Positions 1-8,085 of a stretch of DNA of 13,461 nt are shown here, piece by piece. The notes below the pieces were generated by a model that was given only the letters and a program-made list of their open reading frames with translations, was not told the origin of the DNA and made no database searches. Source of the stretch: an uncultured Alphaproteobacteria bacterium (lineage in GTDB: Bacteria > Pseudomonadota > Alphaproteobacteria > Thalassobaculales > Thalassobaculaceae); the NCBI GenBank assembly GCA_938028645.1, contig CALIMD010000366.1, forward strand, positions 1 through 13,461, given 5' to 3'. How positions within the stretch are numbered: the first letter of the stretch is position 1; each line of letters starts with the position of its first letter. Made by a program: the position numbers and the translations under genes.

Positions 1-12
1 GAACATTAAAAA

Positions 13-813
13 ATGAGCAACCGTTTAGAAGGTAAAGTGGCAATTATTATTGGGGCGGGTTGTGTTGGCCCTGGATGGGGAAATGGACGAGCAACAGCTT
101 TCCGCTTTGTGGAAGAAGGGGCAAAAGTTTTCGCAGTTGATAATTCTGAGTCTGCCTTGATCGAAACCATAGAACGGGTCAACACGCTTGATGGCACAAT
201 GGAAACGTTTATAGGTGACGCGACTCAAAGCCAATCTGTCGCTGATATGATTAAAGCTTGCGTCAATAAATTTGGTCGCCTCGATATATTGGTTAACAAT
301 GTAGGTGGATCAAAAAAAGGGGGGCCAGTAGAACTTTCCGAAGAAGATTGGGACTCTCAAGTTGACTTCAATCTAAAAAGTGTTTTTCTAAGCTGCAAGC
401 ATGCTTTACCTGAGTTAGAGAAAAACGGCGGTGGAGCAATTGTAAATATTGCCTCTACCTCTGGCACCCGTTGGACGGGCTCAGCACAAGTTGCCTATGC
501 AGCAACCAAGGCAGGAGTTATTCAATTATCTAAAGTAGTCGCAATGGAATATGCATCCAAAAAAGTTCGCGTGAATGCTATTGCTCCTGGTCAACTTCAT
601 ACTCCAATGGTCGAAGCGCGATTAGCGGGTCAACGCACTGGAGGCGATGTTGAGGCTTTACTAAAACAACGCCTAGCCAGAATACCTCTAGGATTCATGG
701 GTGATGGAAATGATACAGCCAACGCAGCTGTTTTTCTTGCGTCCGAAGAAGCACGTTTCATAACGGGTACCGAGCTAGTTGTCGATGGTGGTATGACTGC
801 CAGGTGTGATTAA
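13..813 (+). CDS. SDR family NAD(P)-dependent oxidoreductase with an extended glycine loop
   Basis: A 266-residue classical-type short-chain dehydrogenase/reductase, expected to be a cytosolic enzyme interconverting an alcohol and a carbonyl with NAD(H). Seen: a Rossmann glycine motif at about 14-25 (GAGCVGPGWGNG), longer than the usual G-x3-G-x-G; Asp43 at the end of strand beta-2, which favours NAD over NADP; NNVG at 95-98; a serine cluster at 148-150; the catalytic Tyr162-x3-Lys166; and a C-terminal VVDGG. Length is normal for the family. The ATG at 13 fits the N-terminus of relatives, but its ribosome site would lie mostly before the window, so the start is not independently supported. 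A CoA-transferase follows 29 bases downstream on the same strand, suggesting co-transcription. Substrate unknown. Confidence 0.93.
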   Translation: MSNRLEGKVAIIIGAGCVGPGWGNGRATAFRFVEEGAKVFAVDNSESALIETIERVNTLDGTMETFIGDATQSQSVADMIKACVNKFGRLDILVNNVGGSKKGGPVELSEEDWDSQVDFNLKSVFLSCKHALPELEKNGGGAIVNIASTSGTRWTGSAQVAYAATKAGVIQLSKVVAMEYASKKVRVNAIAPGQLHTPMVEARLAGQRTGGDVEALLKQRLARIPLGFMGDGNDTANAAVFLASEEARFITGTELVVDGGMTARCD

Positions 814-842
814 TGCGTGACATGTCAAGGAAGTAAAATACT

Positions 843-2012
843 ATGTCTGGCTCTCTTGAAGGGATCAACGTTTTAGATTTAACGCATGCACTTTCAGGCC
901 CATTCTGTTCCATGTTGCTGGCAGAGCTAGGGGCAAATATTATAAAAGTAGAACCCCCAACCGGTGATCACTTCCGGCCAGCTAATAATGGAGCGACATT
1001 TGCGGTAGTAAATAGAAACAAACGGAGCATTTGCATTGATTTGAAAAAACCAGAAAGTGCAAAGGTTATGACAACATTAATAACAAAATCCGACATAATG
1101 CTCGAAAACTTCACGCCTGGCACAGCAAAACGATTGGGTTACGATTACGAAAAAGTAAAAAAAATTAAGTCTGATATTATCTACGCTTCAATTTCTGGCT
1201 TTGGCCAATCTGGTCCCTATAAGGATTTGAAAGGGTATGATGCTGTAGCTCAGGCCATGTCTGGGATAATGGCATCGACTGGGGAACCTGATCGTGCGCC
1301 AGTTCGAGTTGGTCCCTCCTTGATCGATATGGGAACGGGTATGTATATGGTCATTGGAATTATGGATGCCCTCCGAAAAAAAGACGCGACCAATGAGGGT
1401 GCATATCTGGATTTTAACCTCTTGGACTCCGCACTTTCTTGGATGTCTCAAAGTATCGCTAACTACTCAAGAACTGGAATTGTCCCGCCCAGAACCGGTT
1501 CAGCGCTCGCATCATTTTCTCCTTATCAAGTTTTCAATGCCAAAGATGACCAGATCTTTATTGGCGCATCAACTGAAACATTTTGGAAGAAACTGTGTGA
1601 TGCGCTCGATTTACAAGAATTGTTGCGTGACCCAAGATTTGTTGACATGAAATCCCGGGTCACTAATAGAAGCACATTGACTAAAATTATAGAAACAAAA
1701 ATTAATACTCAGACAGTGAACGATATTCTAACAAAACTGCGTGCGGCAGAAATCCCCTGTGCTCCTGTTCTCTCAGTTGAAGGTGTAGTCAATGACCCTC
1801 ATGTGAACCACAGAAACAGATTAATTAATTCCGAAGACTCAGAGATAGGCCAAATCCTGCAAACAAGGATGCCTATTGGTGATGGAACAGCGCCCCAATC
1901 GGCTCCAAAACTTGGAGAGCACAATAGTGAAATTCTTACAGAGTATGGCTTTTCTGCTAAAGAGATTGCACAGCTTGAAAAAACGGAAACGATATTAAAC
2001 CGGAGTATTTAG
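843..2012 (+). CDS. CaiB/BaiF (class III) CoA-transferase family protein
   Basis: A 389-residue member of the family III CoA-transferases (formyl-CoA transferase, CaiB, BaiF, racemase relatives), which move CoA between carboxylic acids or epimerise acyl-CoAs. Seen: the N-terminal hallmark LDLTHALSGPFCSMLLAELGA (split here: LDLTHALSGP then FCSMLLAELGA) at 11-31; IKVEPP near 34; the LENFTPG segment near 88; SGFGQSGPY near 118; and GPSLIDMGTGMY near 158-168, whose Asp162 corresponds by position to the catalytic aspartate of the family. Length is typical (about 380-430). An AAGGAAG ribosome site lies about 9 bases before the ATG. It follows the SDR gene by 29 bases, so the pair probably acts on a hydroxy- or oxo-acid and its CoA ester. 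The acid is not identifiable. Confidence 0.93.
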   Translation: MSGSLEGINVLDLTHALSGPFCSMLLAELGANIIKVEPPTGDHFRPANNGATFAVVNRNKRSICIDLKKPESAKVMTTLITKSDIMLENFTPGTAKRLGYDYEKVKKIKSDIIYASISGFGQSGPYKDLKGYDAVAQAMSGIMASTGEPDRAPVRVGPSLIDMGTGMYMVIGIMDALRKKDATNEGAYLDFNLLDSALSWMSQSIANYSRTGIVPPRTGSALASFSPYQVFNAKDDQIFIGASTETFWKKLCDALDLQELLRDPRFVDMKSRVTNRSTLTKIIETKINTQTVNDILTKLRAAEIPCAPVLSVEGVVNDPHVNHRNRLINSEDSEIGQILQTRMPIGDGTAPQSAPKLGEHNSEILTEYGFSAKEIAQLEKTETILNRSI

Positions 2013-2036
2013 TCTAATCTCAAAAATTTCTATCGT

Positions 2037-2813
2037 TTATGGGATACTTTCTAAACCACCGTCAACACTTAAAGCTTGTCCAGTTATCGTGCTTCCGAAA
2101 TCTGAACATAGGTAACCAATCATGCTTGCAATATGCCTTTGTGGGATAAAGGTATGAAGCGTTGTTCCTGACATCATTTCGTCCCTTGTTTGATTTTCTG
2201 AGACCCCCTCGGCTTTGGCTTTTGCTTGAATGACACGGTTTATTCGATCACCGTCGACGGGGCCTGGCTGGATACAGTTACAACGAATGCCATATTTCCC
2301 GACTTCTAAGGCTGTAGTACGCGTCAAACCAACGATGGCCCATTTTGCTGCAGAATATGGACTTCGCAGCGGAAAACCGAATTTCCCCGCGGCTGAAGAG
2401 AGATTAATGATACTTCCACCTCCGTTATCGCTGGCTTTGATACGAGGTATGGATTCTTGAGTACCTAGAAATGCACTCGTTAAATTTATATTAACGCAGC
2501 TATTCCACTCGTCGAGTGAAATATCCTCTATTAATGCCGTTGGACCCGCCGTCCCCGCGTTGTTAATCATGATATCTAAACCACCAAGGTATTGGTCGGC
2601 TTTATTGAAAAATGATTTGAATTGATCAGGGTCGCTGACATCTACCCGCACCCCGGCCACATTATCAAAACTTGACAGCGTATTCTCAAGAGCAGTTTCA
2701 TCAATATCACAAATAAATACTTTGGCGCCTGCTTCAACAAATAGCCTTGTTGTTTCTCGTCCAATACCACCTGCACCAGCAGTAATTATTACCCGCTTAT
2801 CTTTAAATTCCAA
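2037..2813 (-). CDS. SDR family oxidoreductase (TTG start preferred)
   Basis: A 258-residue classical short-chain dehydrogenase. Numbering from the proposed TTG start: TAGAGGIG cofactor loop at 11-18, Asp36 (NAD preference), NNAG at 84-87, Ser140, Tyr153 and Lys157 as the catalytic set, IQPGPVDGDR at 181-190, and a C-terminal SVDGG. The reading frame also has an ATG at 2828, but no ribosome site precedes it. A perfect AGGAGG lies inside that extension, 5 bases before the TTG at 2813, so the TTG start is favoured. It is the last gene of the minus-strand run, 71 bases after the TauD-like gene, and converges with the CoA-transferase gene across a 24-base gap without a clear hairpin. It probably oxidises or reduces an intermediate of that operon; the substrate is unknown. 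Confidence 0.92.
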   Translation of the reverse strand: MEFKDKRVIITAGAGGIGRETTRLFVEAGAKVFICDIDETALENTLSSFDNVAGVRVDVSDPDQFKSFFNKADQYLGGLDIMINNAGTAGPTALIEDISLDEWNSCVNINLTSAFLGTQESIPRIKASDNGGGSIINLSSAAGKFGFPLRSPYSAAKWAIVGLTRTTALEVGKYGIRCNCIQPGPVDGDRINRVIQAKAKAEGVSENQTRDEMMSGTTLHTFIPQRHIASMIGYLCSDFGSTITGQALSVDGGLESIP

Positions 2814-2824
2814 AAGAACCTCCT
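2811..2824 (-). promoter_or_regulatory. Shine-Dalgarno site that decides a TTG start
   Basis: On the minus strand, AGGAGG (2819-2824) is followed by a 5-base spacer and TTG (2811-2813). The alternative ATG at 2826-2828 overlaps the upstream edge of this site and has only AT-rich sequence before it. A full consensus site inside an N-terminal extension would be wasteful if the ATG were used. Confidence 0.75.
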
Positions 2825-2884
2825 GCATTGCTTATACTTATATCTAATTTCTAACATTGGTATTAATCACTCATCATAAATGAC

Positions 2885-3715
2885 TCAAAAAGGTTTGTCG
2901 CCCGCGATAGTGACCCTGTAACCATGCCGTACTTGCGGGTAATAGTCCCAAACAGAACGATGTTGGACGCACCTATTATCCCAAAAGGCTACTGAGTTTT
3001 CTTTCCAACGAAACCTGCAGTGAAATTCTGGCGTTGCTATATGTTCATACAACATAGCCAATATTGAGTCGCTTTCATTTTTATTTAGGCCTTCGATACG
3101 GGTAGTGAAGTTTTCATTTACAAAAAGAGTTTTCTTTTTAGTTACCGGATGTGTTCGAACTATTGGATGCAGCGCTTCAGGATACGCGTTTTCGCCATCA
3201 CGCAAAGTCCCTTTGTGATTCAAACGATCACGATGAACACCTATTGACTCATGCCATGCCCAAAGATTGGAAATAAAGGACTTAATTGGATCCGATAATT
3301 GCTCATAGGCATAATACATTGACGCAAACATAGTATCCCCACCAACCTTGGGGATTTGGTGTAAGTGTAAAATGCTTCCCATTGGGGGCTCTAAATCACA
3401 AGAAACGTCAGAATGCCATTTCATCCCAGCTACAGCTTTAGAATTCTCATCGGCATGTATCGTCAAAATTTCTGGATGGCCATCAATCTTTGCTGCGGTC
3501 GGGTGTATGTGTAACGAACCAAAATTTCTTCCAAAGGCTTTGTGACATTCGAGGCTCATCTCTTGATCACGAAAAAATATAACCTGGTAATCTAATAAAG
3601 CCCGATTTACCTCTTCTAATACATCCTTATCTAACGGCTTAGATATATCAACCCCAGATACTTCTGCGCCAATTATAGGACTTAAAGGATCAACCCCTAT
3701 TTTTTGATATGTCAT
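2885..3715 (-). CDS. TauD/TfdA family 2-oxoglutarate/Fe(II)-dependent dioxygenase
   Basis: A 276-residue non-heme iron dioxygenase that couples oxidative decarboxylation of 2-oxoglutarate to hydroxylation of a substrate. The TauD class typically breaks C-S, C-O or C-N bonds by this route. Seen: the iron triad His101-x-Asp103 (WHSD) and His252 (QHR), Arg263 at the position binding the 2-oxoglutarate carboxylate, and Arg267 and His71 at the positions that in E. coli TauD contact the taurine sulfonate. GGDTMF near 125-130 and NENFTTRI near 200 are also TauD-like. By recalled comparison, TauD Tyr73 and Asn95 are replaced by Ala74 and Gly97, so taurine itself is doubtful. A strong AAGGAG site sits just before the ATG. 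It lies 29 bases after the flavoprotein gene in the same run. The family is clear; the substrate is not. Confidence 0.94.
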   Translation of the reverse strand: MTYQKIGVDPLSPIIGAEVSGVDISKPLDKDVLEEVNRALLDYQVIFFRDQEMSLECHKAFGRNFGSLHIHPTAAKIDGHPEILTIHADENSKAVAGMKWHSDVSCDLEPPMGSILHLHQIPKVGGDTMFASMYYAYEQLSDPIKSFISNLWAWHESIGVHRDRLNHKGTLRDGENAYPEALHPIVRTHPVTKKKTLFVNENFTTRIEGLNKNESDSILAMLYEHIATPEFHCRFRWKENSVAFWDNRCVQHRSVWDYYPQVRHGYRVTIAGDKPF

Positions 3716-3744
3716 GTCACTCCTTACATAATTGCGGAAAAATA

Positions 3745-5469
3745 TTATTTAGGTATAAGAAGTTGCACGATAAGACGAATAAGCTCCGTAAAACCCATCC
3801 CAATTACGGCAACGAGCAGGCTTATTAAAATAGCTACACCAAAACTTAACAAAGCCATATTTGACCATAAACTGGCCACGATAACTGCAAATATGACAAG
3901 AGCAAAAACAATCGTTCCAAATATTCCATAGCGAATAACCCATCGTAAAACTGGGAAATTAGCAAGGCCATGTGGTCTATCAAATATTTGCCTTGAAAAG
4001 CGTTGTTCACTATCACTAACAGATGCTTCTTTTGGAATAATATCTTTTTCCACCCCAGAATTTTCTCTCTGTTTGGCAGCCTCCTCAGCTGCTATCAAAC
4101 CAAAAACACCCGACTTCATAAGTCCACCTATATAGGCTGCACGACTACCGCCTTCCAACCCTCCAGTTGCCGCACCTGCTGCCAGTAACCCCGGAATAGG
4201 AATATTATTCTCGTCCAAGACCCGAGAGTACTTGTCTGTTGCTATTCCCCCCATCGTATATGTTATGCCCGGACACACAGGAATTGCCATAAACGGTGGT
4301 TTAATAATTTTCCATGGTTTAATAGTTGTCGAACGTGAAACTGGAAGGTCATTAAAATTATTACTTCCGACAGCCGAATTATAGGCATCTACAGTTTTAC
4401 AAAGTTTGTTCGAGGAACAACCAATGAGCCGCTCCAGTTCATGAAGGGTTTGCGCTCTATATACTGTACCACCAGCTTCCTCCAATAGTGGATTTGCTGG
4501 AATTCTAGCTGAGGACCCTGGCTCTGCCCAAATTGCCTCATCGAACACTACAAAAAATGGTCCCCCTGATTTTATCTTTGCTAAGGCATTAGTCAGATAA
4601 ACCCCACTTTTACCTTCGTCAGCAACTCGCCCTCCATTCCCATCGACCAATATCCCCGCGGTTGCTATCGCATCTAATTCCGGATAGGGCCAAATCTTAT
4701 CATTATTAAATGCGTCGGCACATAATAAATGACCATAAAATTTCTCCAATCCAACAAGTTTAGCTCCAACTTCCTCAGCCATTTTCAAACCATCACCCAT
4801 CCCCGTGCTGGCTCCACGTTGGAATACTCGATCAAAGTTACCGCCAATATATTTTTCAAATAACAATTTATTTGATTGGAAACCACCATCTGCGATTAGA
4901 ACGTGGAATGACGACCATTCTATTTTTTGGCCCTCTGTATCAGCCTCCACACCAACGCAACAACCTCTTTTTGTCACAAGAGAAAGTGCTCGCGTTTTTC
5001 GTTTGAACACCCCGCCCATTTCTTCGACTTTAAGTACTAAATCCCTCAAAACTACGTCGGGCCCTCTGCCTTTCCAATCTATACCAGCTCTTAATGCTCT
5101 TGGAGGGGCGATACACCACTTATATCCCTCTTGTGCATTAAAACTAATGAAGTTTGTCCCCTTACTCTTAAGCCAATCTATAAATCTCCAACCATTCTCT
5201 GTAAGAACATTAGAAAGTTCTTGGTTAGCTTCTCCAGAACTGCGCTGATTGATAATGCCTACTAAATCTACTTGTGGGCGATATGGGTCTAAAAAACCAA
5301 TATGTATAACTCCGCCCGATTGTCTGGTATTGCAAGGATATACTTCTTCCCCTCCCTTTTCTAAAACGAGCACCCGTAATCCCAATTCAAGTGACCTGAC
5401 GGCAGCTGTCAATCCAGCTATACCAGCACCAATTATTATGATATCGTAATCGCGGTGTTGATCACCCAC
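3745..5469 (-). CDS. FAD-dependent fumarate-reductase/tricarballylate-dehydrogenase-like flavoprotein with C-terminal membrane tail
   Basis: A 574-residue protein of the FAD_binding_2 class (fumarate reductase, KstD and TcuA relatives), expected to perform dehydrogenation or reduction of a C-C bond or alcohol. Seen: dinucleotide motif GAGIAG at 14-19 and VLVLEKG after strand 2; TGMGDG near 222-227; YTMGGIATD at 404-412; PGLLAAGAATGGLEG at 426-440; then an Arg443-containing substrate/FAD segment. The catalytic part ends near residue 468. After a linker come two hydrophobic helices (about 513-535 and 538-560) and a short hydrophobic amphipathic end, so the enzyme is probably tethered to the inner membrane and could pass electrons to quinone. 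The start is GTG, overlapping the kinase stop by 8 bases, with GGAG 6 bases upstream, indicating translational coupling. Substrate unknown. Confidence 0.92.
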   Translation of the reverse strand: MGDQHRDYDIIIIGAGIAGLTAAVRSLELGLRVLVLEKGGEEVYPCNTRQSGGVIHIGFLDPYRPQVDLVGIINQRSSGEANQELSNVLTENGWRFIDWLKSKGTNFISFNAQEGYKWCIAPPRALRAGIDWKGRGPDVVLRDLVLKVEEMGGVFKRKTRALSLVTKRGCCVGVEADTEGQKIEWSSFHVLIADGGFQSNKLLFEKYIGGNFDRVFQRGASTGMGDGLKMAEEVGAKLVGLEKFYGHLLCADAFNNDKIWPYPELDAIATAGILVDGNGGRVADEGKSGVYLTNALAKIKSGGPFFVVFDEAIWAEPGSSARIPANPLLEEAGGTVYRAQTLHELERLIGCSSNKLCKTVDAYNSAVGSNNFNDLPVSRSTTIKPWKIIKPPFMAIPVCPGITYTMGGIATDKYSRVLDENNIPIPGLLAAGAATGGLEGGSRAAYIGGLMKSGVFGLIAAEEAAKQRENSGVEKDIIPKEASVSDSEQRFSRQIFDRPHGLANFPVLRWVIRYGIFGTIVFALVIFAVIVASLWSNMALLSFGVAILISLLVAVIGMGFTELIRLIVQLLIPK

Positions 5470-7102
5470 TTTTATCTCCAGCCAATCCCTCGAATAAGCA
5501 GGCTACTGCCTCCGCTCCAGGGTCAGTGACATTTTCTAGCGCTTTTTTGGACAAATAAGCAGCACGACCAGCTTTAGCTATTGGCATCTTTTTTGTTGCA
5601 TCAGCGCCACTCCTCGCCGCTTTAGCAACTTCAAAAAGAGTTTTCCCCTCATTTAACTCTTTCAAAGCAGGAGCTAAGGCGTCGATCATTGTTCTATCGC
5701 CAATCTGTGCACCACCAACTTCCATTATACGCTTCAAGCCGGCTTCTAAAGCTTTGGGCCAATGCAGAGTATCATTAAGTTTTTGTCCTGCAGCAGAAAA
5801 AAATATTGCCATCAAAACACCACTAGATCCTCCCATCGCCTTACTTAATAACTCACCCATTGCCTCGAAAAACTGCTTCTTATTCCCCAGAGGTAATCTC
5901 TCCAGCTCCTCTTTGAGCGTCCTTGCAGCAACTGCCAGTGTGGAACCAGTATCCCCATCACCTATTTTTGAGTCTAACTTGTTGAGAAATTGTTCCTTTT
6001 CCTCAAATATGAAACAACACTTTTGAAGTATAAGCTTAAGCTCATCGTTTTCTGATGACATCCAATCTTCTTTTGTTTGAATAATGGGCATATCTGTCAT
6101 CACCGGGTCAATTAATGAAACTGGCTTGGGCCATGCTCGCGGACCAACCGGAAAAATTAATGCTTCAGTCACAAGTTTGCTGGAAGGAATTATAGATAAA
6201 GAAAAACCATGCATATCCAAAGACGTCATGAGCATTTCGGGGCCGATAATTAGGGATAACTGCGATGCCAAATCGGACTTTGCTATCTCTTCTTTTAAAA
6301 CCGCCATTTCCAACGGAGTACATCCACCGAGATTATTTAATATTAATGCATATCTTTGATTGTTATCCATTTTCGACTGGAGGTGAGATAAAATTGTTTT
6401 CATAATTGATCCTGCATTTTCAAATGCAATCAACTCCCTTCCTGGTTCTCCATGAATTCCTAAACCAAGCTCTGCCATACCTTCAGCTATTCTCTCATCT
6501 TTGACCATACCAGGAACGGTGCAGTTATCGATCGAAACTCCAAGCGATGAAATTGAAGGTATAAGAGATTGCGCAGAACAGAATATTTCGTCTAAGCTTT
6601 TGCCTTTTGCAGCCAAGAACCCTGCAATCTTGTGAATAAAAAGTGTTCCGGCAAGCCCTCTAGCCTGCACATCTTCAGGTAATGAAATATCATCATCAAC
6701 AATGACCATCTTGACATTTAATCCGTGAGCTCTTGCTTTTTCAGCAGCTAATCCAAAATTCAATCGATCTCCAGTATAATTCTTAACAATCAGTAGGCAT
6801 CCCTTTTCACCCGTGACCGCCAAAATGCCCGCTAATACGGCCTCAACACTCGGAGAGGCAAAAACTTCACCGCACACCGCTGCGGTAAGCATCCCCTTTC
6901 CAACAAAACCAGCATGAGCAGGTTCGTGGCCCGAGCCTCCTCCGGAGATGATGGCAACCTGGTCAGATTTCCAATCAGCCCGGACAACTACTTTAATGTG
7001 CGGAAACCCATCGAGACGTGAAACTTGTCCTTCTTGCCCTCGTAAAAATCCATCTATTGCTTCGGTCACGAGTGTATCACGTGAATTTATAAATTGGCTC
7101 AT
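5462..7102 (-). CDS. Single-chain DhaK-DhaL (DAK family) dihydroxyacetone/ketose kinase
   Basis: A 546-residue fusion of the DhaK substrate domain (about 1-330) and the DhaL nucleotide domain (about 350-546), the architecture of ATP-dependent dihydroxyacetone kinases such as the Citrobacter enzyme (about 552 residues). Seen in DhaK: GGGSGHEPAHAGF at 54-66 with His59, NYTGDRLNF with Asp112, and LGIHGEPG with His217, the residue that forms the covalent hemiaminal with the ketone. In DhaL: Asp377-x4-Asp382-x-Asp384, the Mg-ATP ligands, then GGSSGVL at 424-430 and GDRTMIDAL at 468-476. No PTS-type DhaM is present, fitting ATP use. The frame extends to a TTG at 7117, but the ATG at 7102 follows GGAG by 9 bases and is preferred. 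Related kinases act on erythrulose and other ketoses, so dihydroxyacetone is likely but not certain. Confidence 0.95.
   Translation of the reverse strand: MSQFINSRDTLVTEAIDGFLRGQEGQVSRLDGFPHIKVVVRADWKSDQVAIISGGGSGHEPAHAGFVGKGMLTAAVCGEVFASPSVEAVLAGILAVTGEKGCLLIVKNYTGDRLNFGLAAEKARAHGLNVKMVIVDDDISLPEDVQARGLAGTLFIHKIAGFLAAKGKSLDEIFCSAQSLIPSISSLGVSIDNCTVPGMVKDERIAEGMAELGLGIHGEPGRELIAFENAGSIMKTILSHLQSKMDNNQRYALILNNLGGCTPLEMAVLKEEIAKSDLASQLSLIIGPEMLMTSLDMHGFSLSIIPSSKLVTEALIFPVGPRAWPKPVSLIDPVMTDMPIIQTKEDWMSSENDELKLILQKCCFIFEEKEQFLNKLDSKIGDGDTGSTLAVAARTLKEELERLPLGNKKQFFEAMGELLSKAMGGSSGVLMAIFFSAAGQKLNDTLHWPKALEAGLKRIMEVGGAQIGDRTMIDALAPALKELNEGKTLFEVAKAARSGADATKKMPIAKAGRAAYLSKKALENVTDPGAEAVACLFEGLAGDKSG
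5467..5479 (-). promoter_or_regulatory. Ribosome site and GTG start overlapping the upstream stop codon
   Basis: GGAG (5476-5479) lies 6 bases before the GTG at 5467-5469, within the last codons of the kinase gene, whose TGA is at 5462-5464. The two reading frames overlap by 8 bases, an arrangement typical of translationally coupled operon genes. Confidence 0.7.
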
Positions 7103-7149
7103 TAACGATTTCTCCAATTATCTAAGACGCACTTATAATGAAAAGCTTT

Positions 7150-8085
7150 TTATTTAAGTCTTTCCCGCACTTTACACATTAAATCCAAGTGTCTGTCATG
7201 GTCCCCAGCGAAGCGAAGGACTAAATGGCTCGCACCCGCATTTATAAATGATTGCAGATATTGGATCGCACCCTCTAACGGGCCCGCGTAACACGCTTGT
7301 ATCTTTTTTAAAACGTCAGGTCGGGCCCCGTAATAAGATGAGAGAAATTGATCCGCTCGATTTCGAGCTTTTTCAATATTTTCGTCTATTGAAAGTGTTA
7401 AATAAGCTGCACAAGTGATGGAGTTAACATTGCGCTTCGATTGCTTCGCCAATGTCTGCATTTGTTTCCATTTATTCTCTATTACTTCGGCATCAGGGGT
7501 GATGGGGAACCAACCATCAAATTCCTCTCCTACACGTTTTATATTGGCCTCGGCACCACCACCGATCCAAATAGGCGGACCATTTTTTTGAACCGGCATA
7601 GGACCTAGCACTCCTTGTTTGACCGTCCATCTCCCATCCCAATCTACTGCATCACCGCCCCAAAGGGCTCGGCACAATCTTAAACCCTCCAGCATTCGTC
7701 CAACCCTTTTTTCAAAGGGAACCCCTGCCGCCATAAATTCATTCCGAATATTTTCTTGATCTGTAGCGATACCCACACCAATGATTGTTCTCCCCTCTGA
7801 AACCTGGTCGAGCGTGGAAATCTGATGAGCCATAACCACTGGGTTTCTTAAAGCCGGTAATAATATCGCTGTACCTAGAGCTATATCAGTCGTTCTGCCT
7901 GCAACACCGGCCAATAGCGTGAGCGGCTCATGTCTAGGTCTCGCAAGGAGTGAGTCACCTACCCAAACTGAGTCATATCCAAGGCCTTCCGCTTTTTCAG
8001 CTAGTTTTAACAAGGGCGCTGCCGCATGGCGTCCCTCCATAACACTTTCCCTAGTGGGTAATAAATACCCGATACGCACCGTCAT
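7150..8085 (-). CDS. LLM class (luciferase-like) flavin-dependent oxidoreductase
   Basis: A 311-residue luciferase-like TIM-barrel protein that would use FMN or F420 for hydride transfer or monooxygenation. Seen: RIGYLLPTRE at 4-13; GLGYDSVWVGDS near 34-45; PLTLLAGVAGRT with LGTAILLPALRNPVVMAHQ following at about 55-88, the typical active-site strand order; LDQVSEGRTIIGVG at 92-105; the GVPFEKRVGRMLEGL segment near 121-135; and PPIWIGGGAE at 170-179. Length is normal for the family. The frame reaches a GTG at 8100, but the ATG at 8085 follows AAGGGG with a 6-base spacer and gives the standard N-terminus. It is the first gene of the minus-strand run, 47 bases before the kinase. The cofactor (FMN or F420) and substrate cannot be decided here. 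Confidence 0.92.
   Translation of the reverse strand: MTVRIGYLLPTRESVMEGRHAAAPLLKLAEKAEGLGYDSVWVGDSLLARPRHEPLTLLAGVAGRTTDIALGTAILLPALRNPVVMAHQISTLDQVSEGRTIIGVGIATDQENIRNEFMAAGVPFEKRVGRMLEGLRLCRALWGGDAVDWDGRWTVKQGVLGPMPVQKNGPPIWIGGGAEANIKRVGEEFDGWFPITPDAEVIENKWKQMQTLAKQSKRNVNSITCAAYLTLSIDENIEKARNRADQFLSSYYGARPDVLKKIQACYAGPLEGAIQYLQSFINAGASHLVLRFAGDHDRHLDLMCKVRERLK

Noticed and set aside
4805..5248. A 147-codon open frame on the plus strand inside the flavoprotein gene.
   Set aside because: It lies fully antisense to a gene with clear FAD motifs, and its product has a composition typical of a shadow frame with no recognisable domain.
7141..7150. Perfect palindrome AAAAGCTTTT between the LLM and kinase genes.
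   Set aside because: It has no loop and can form only a poor hairpin; it is too short and AT-rich to call an operator or terminator.
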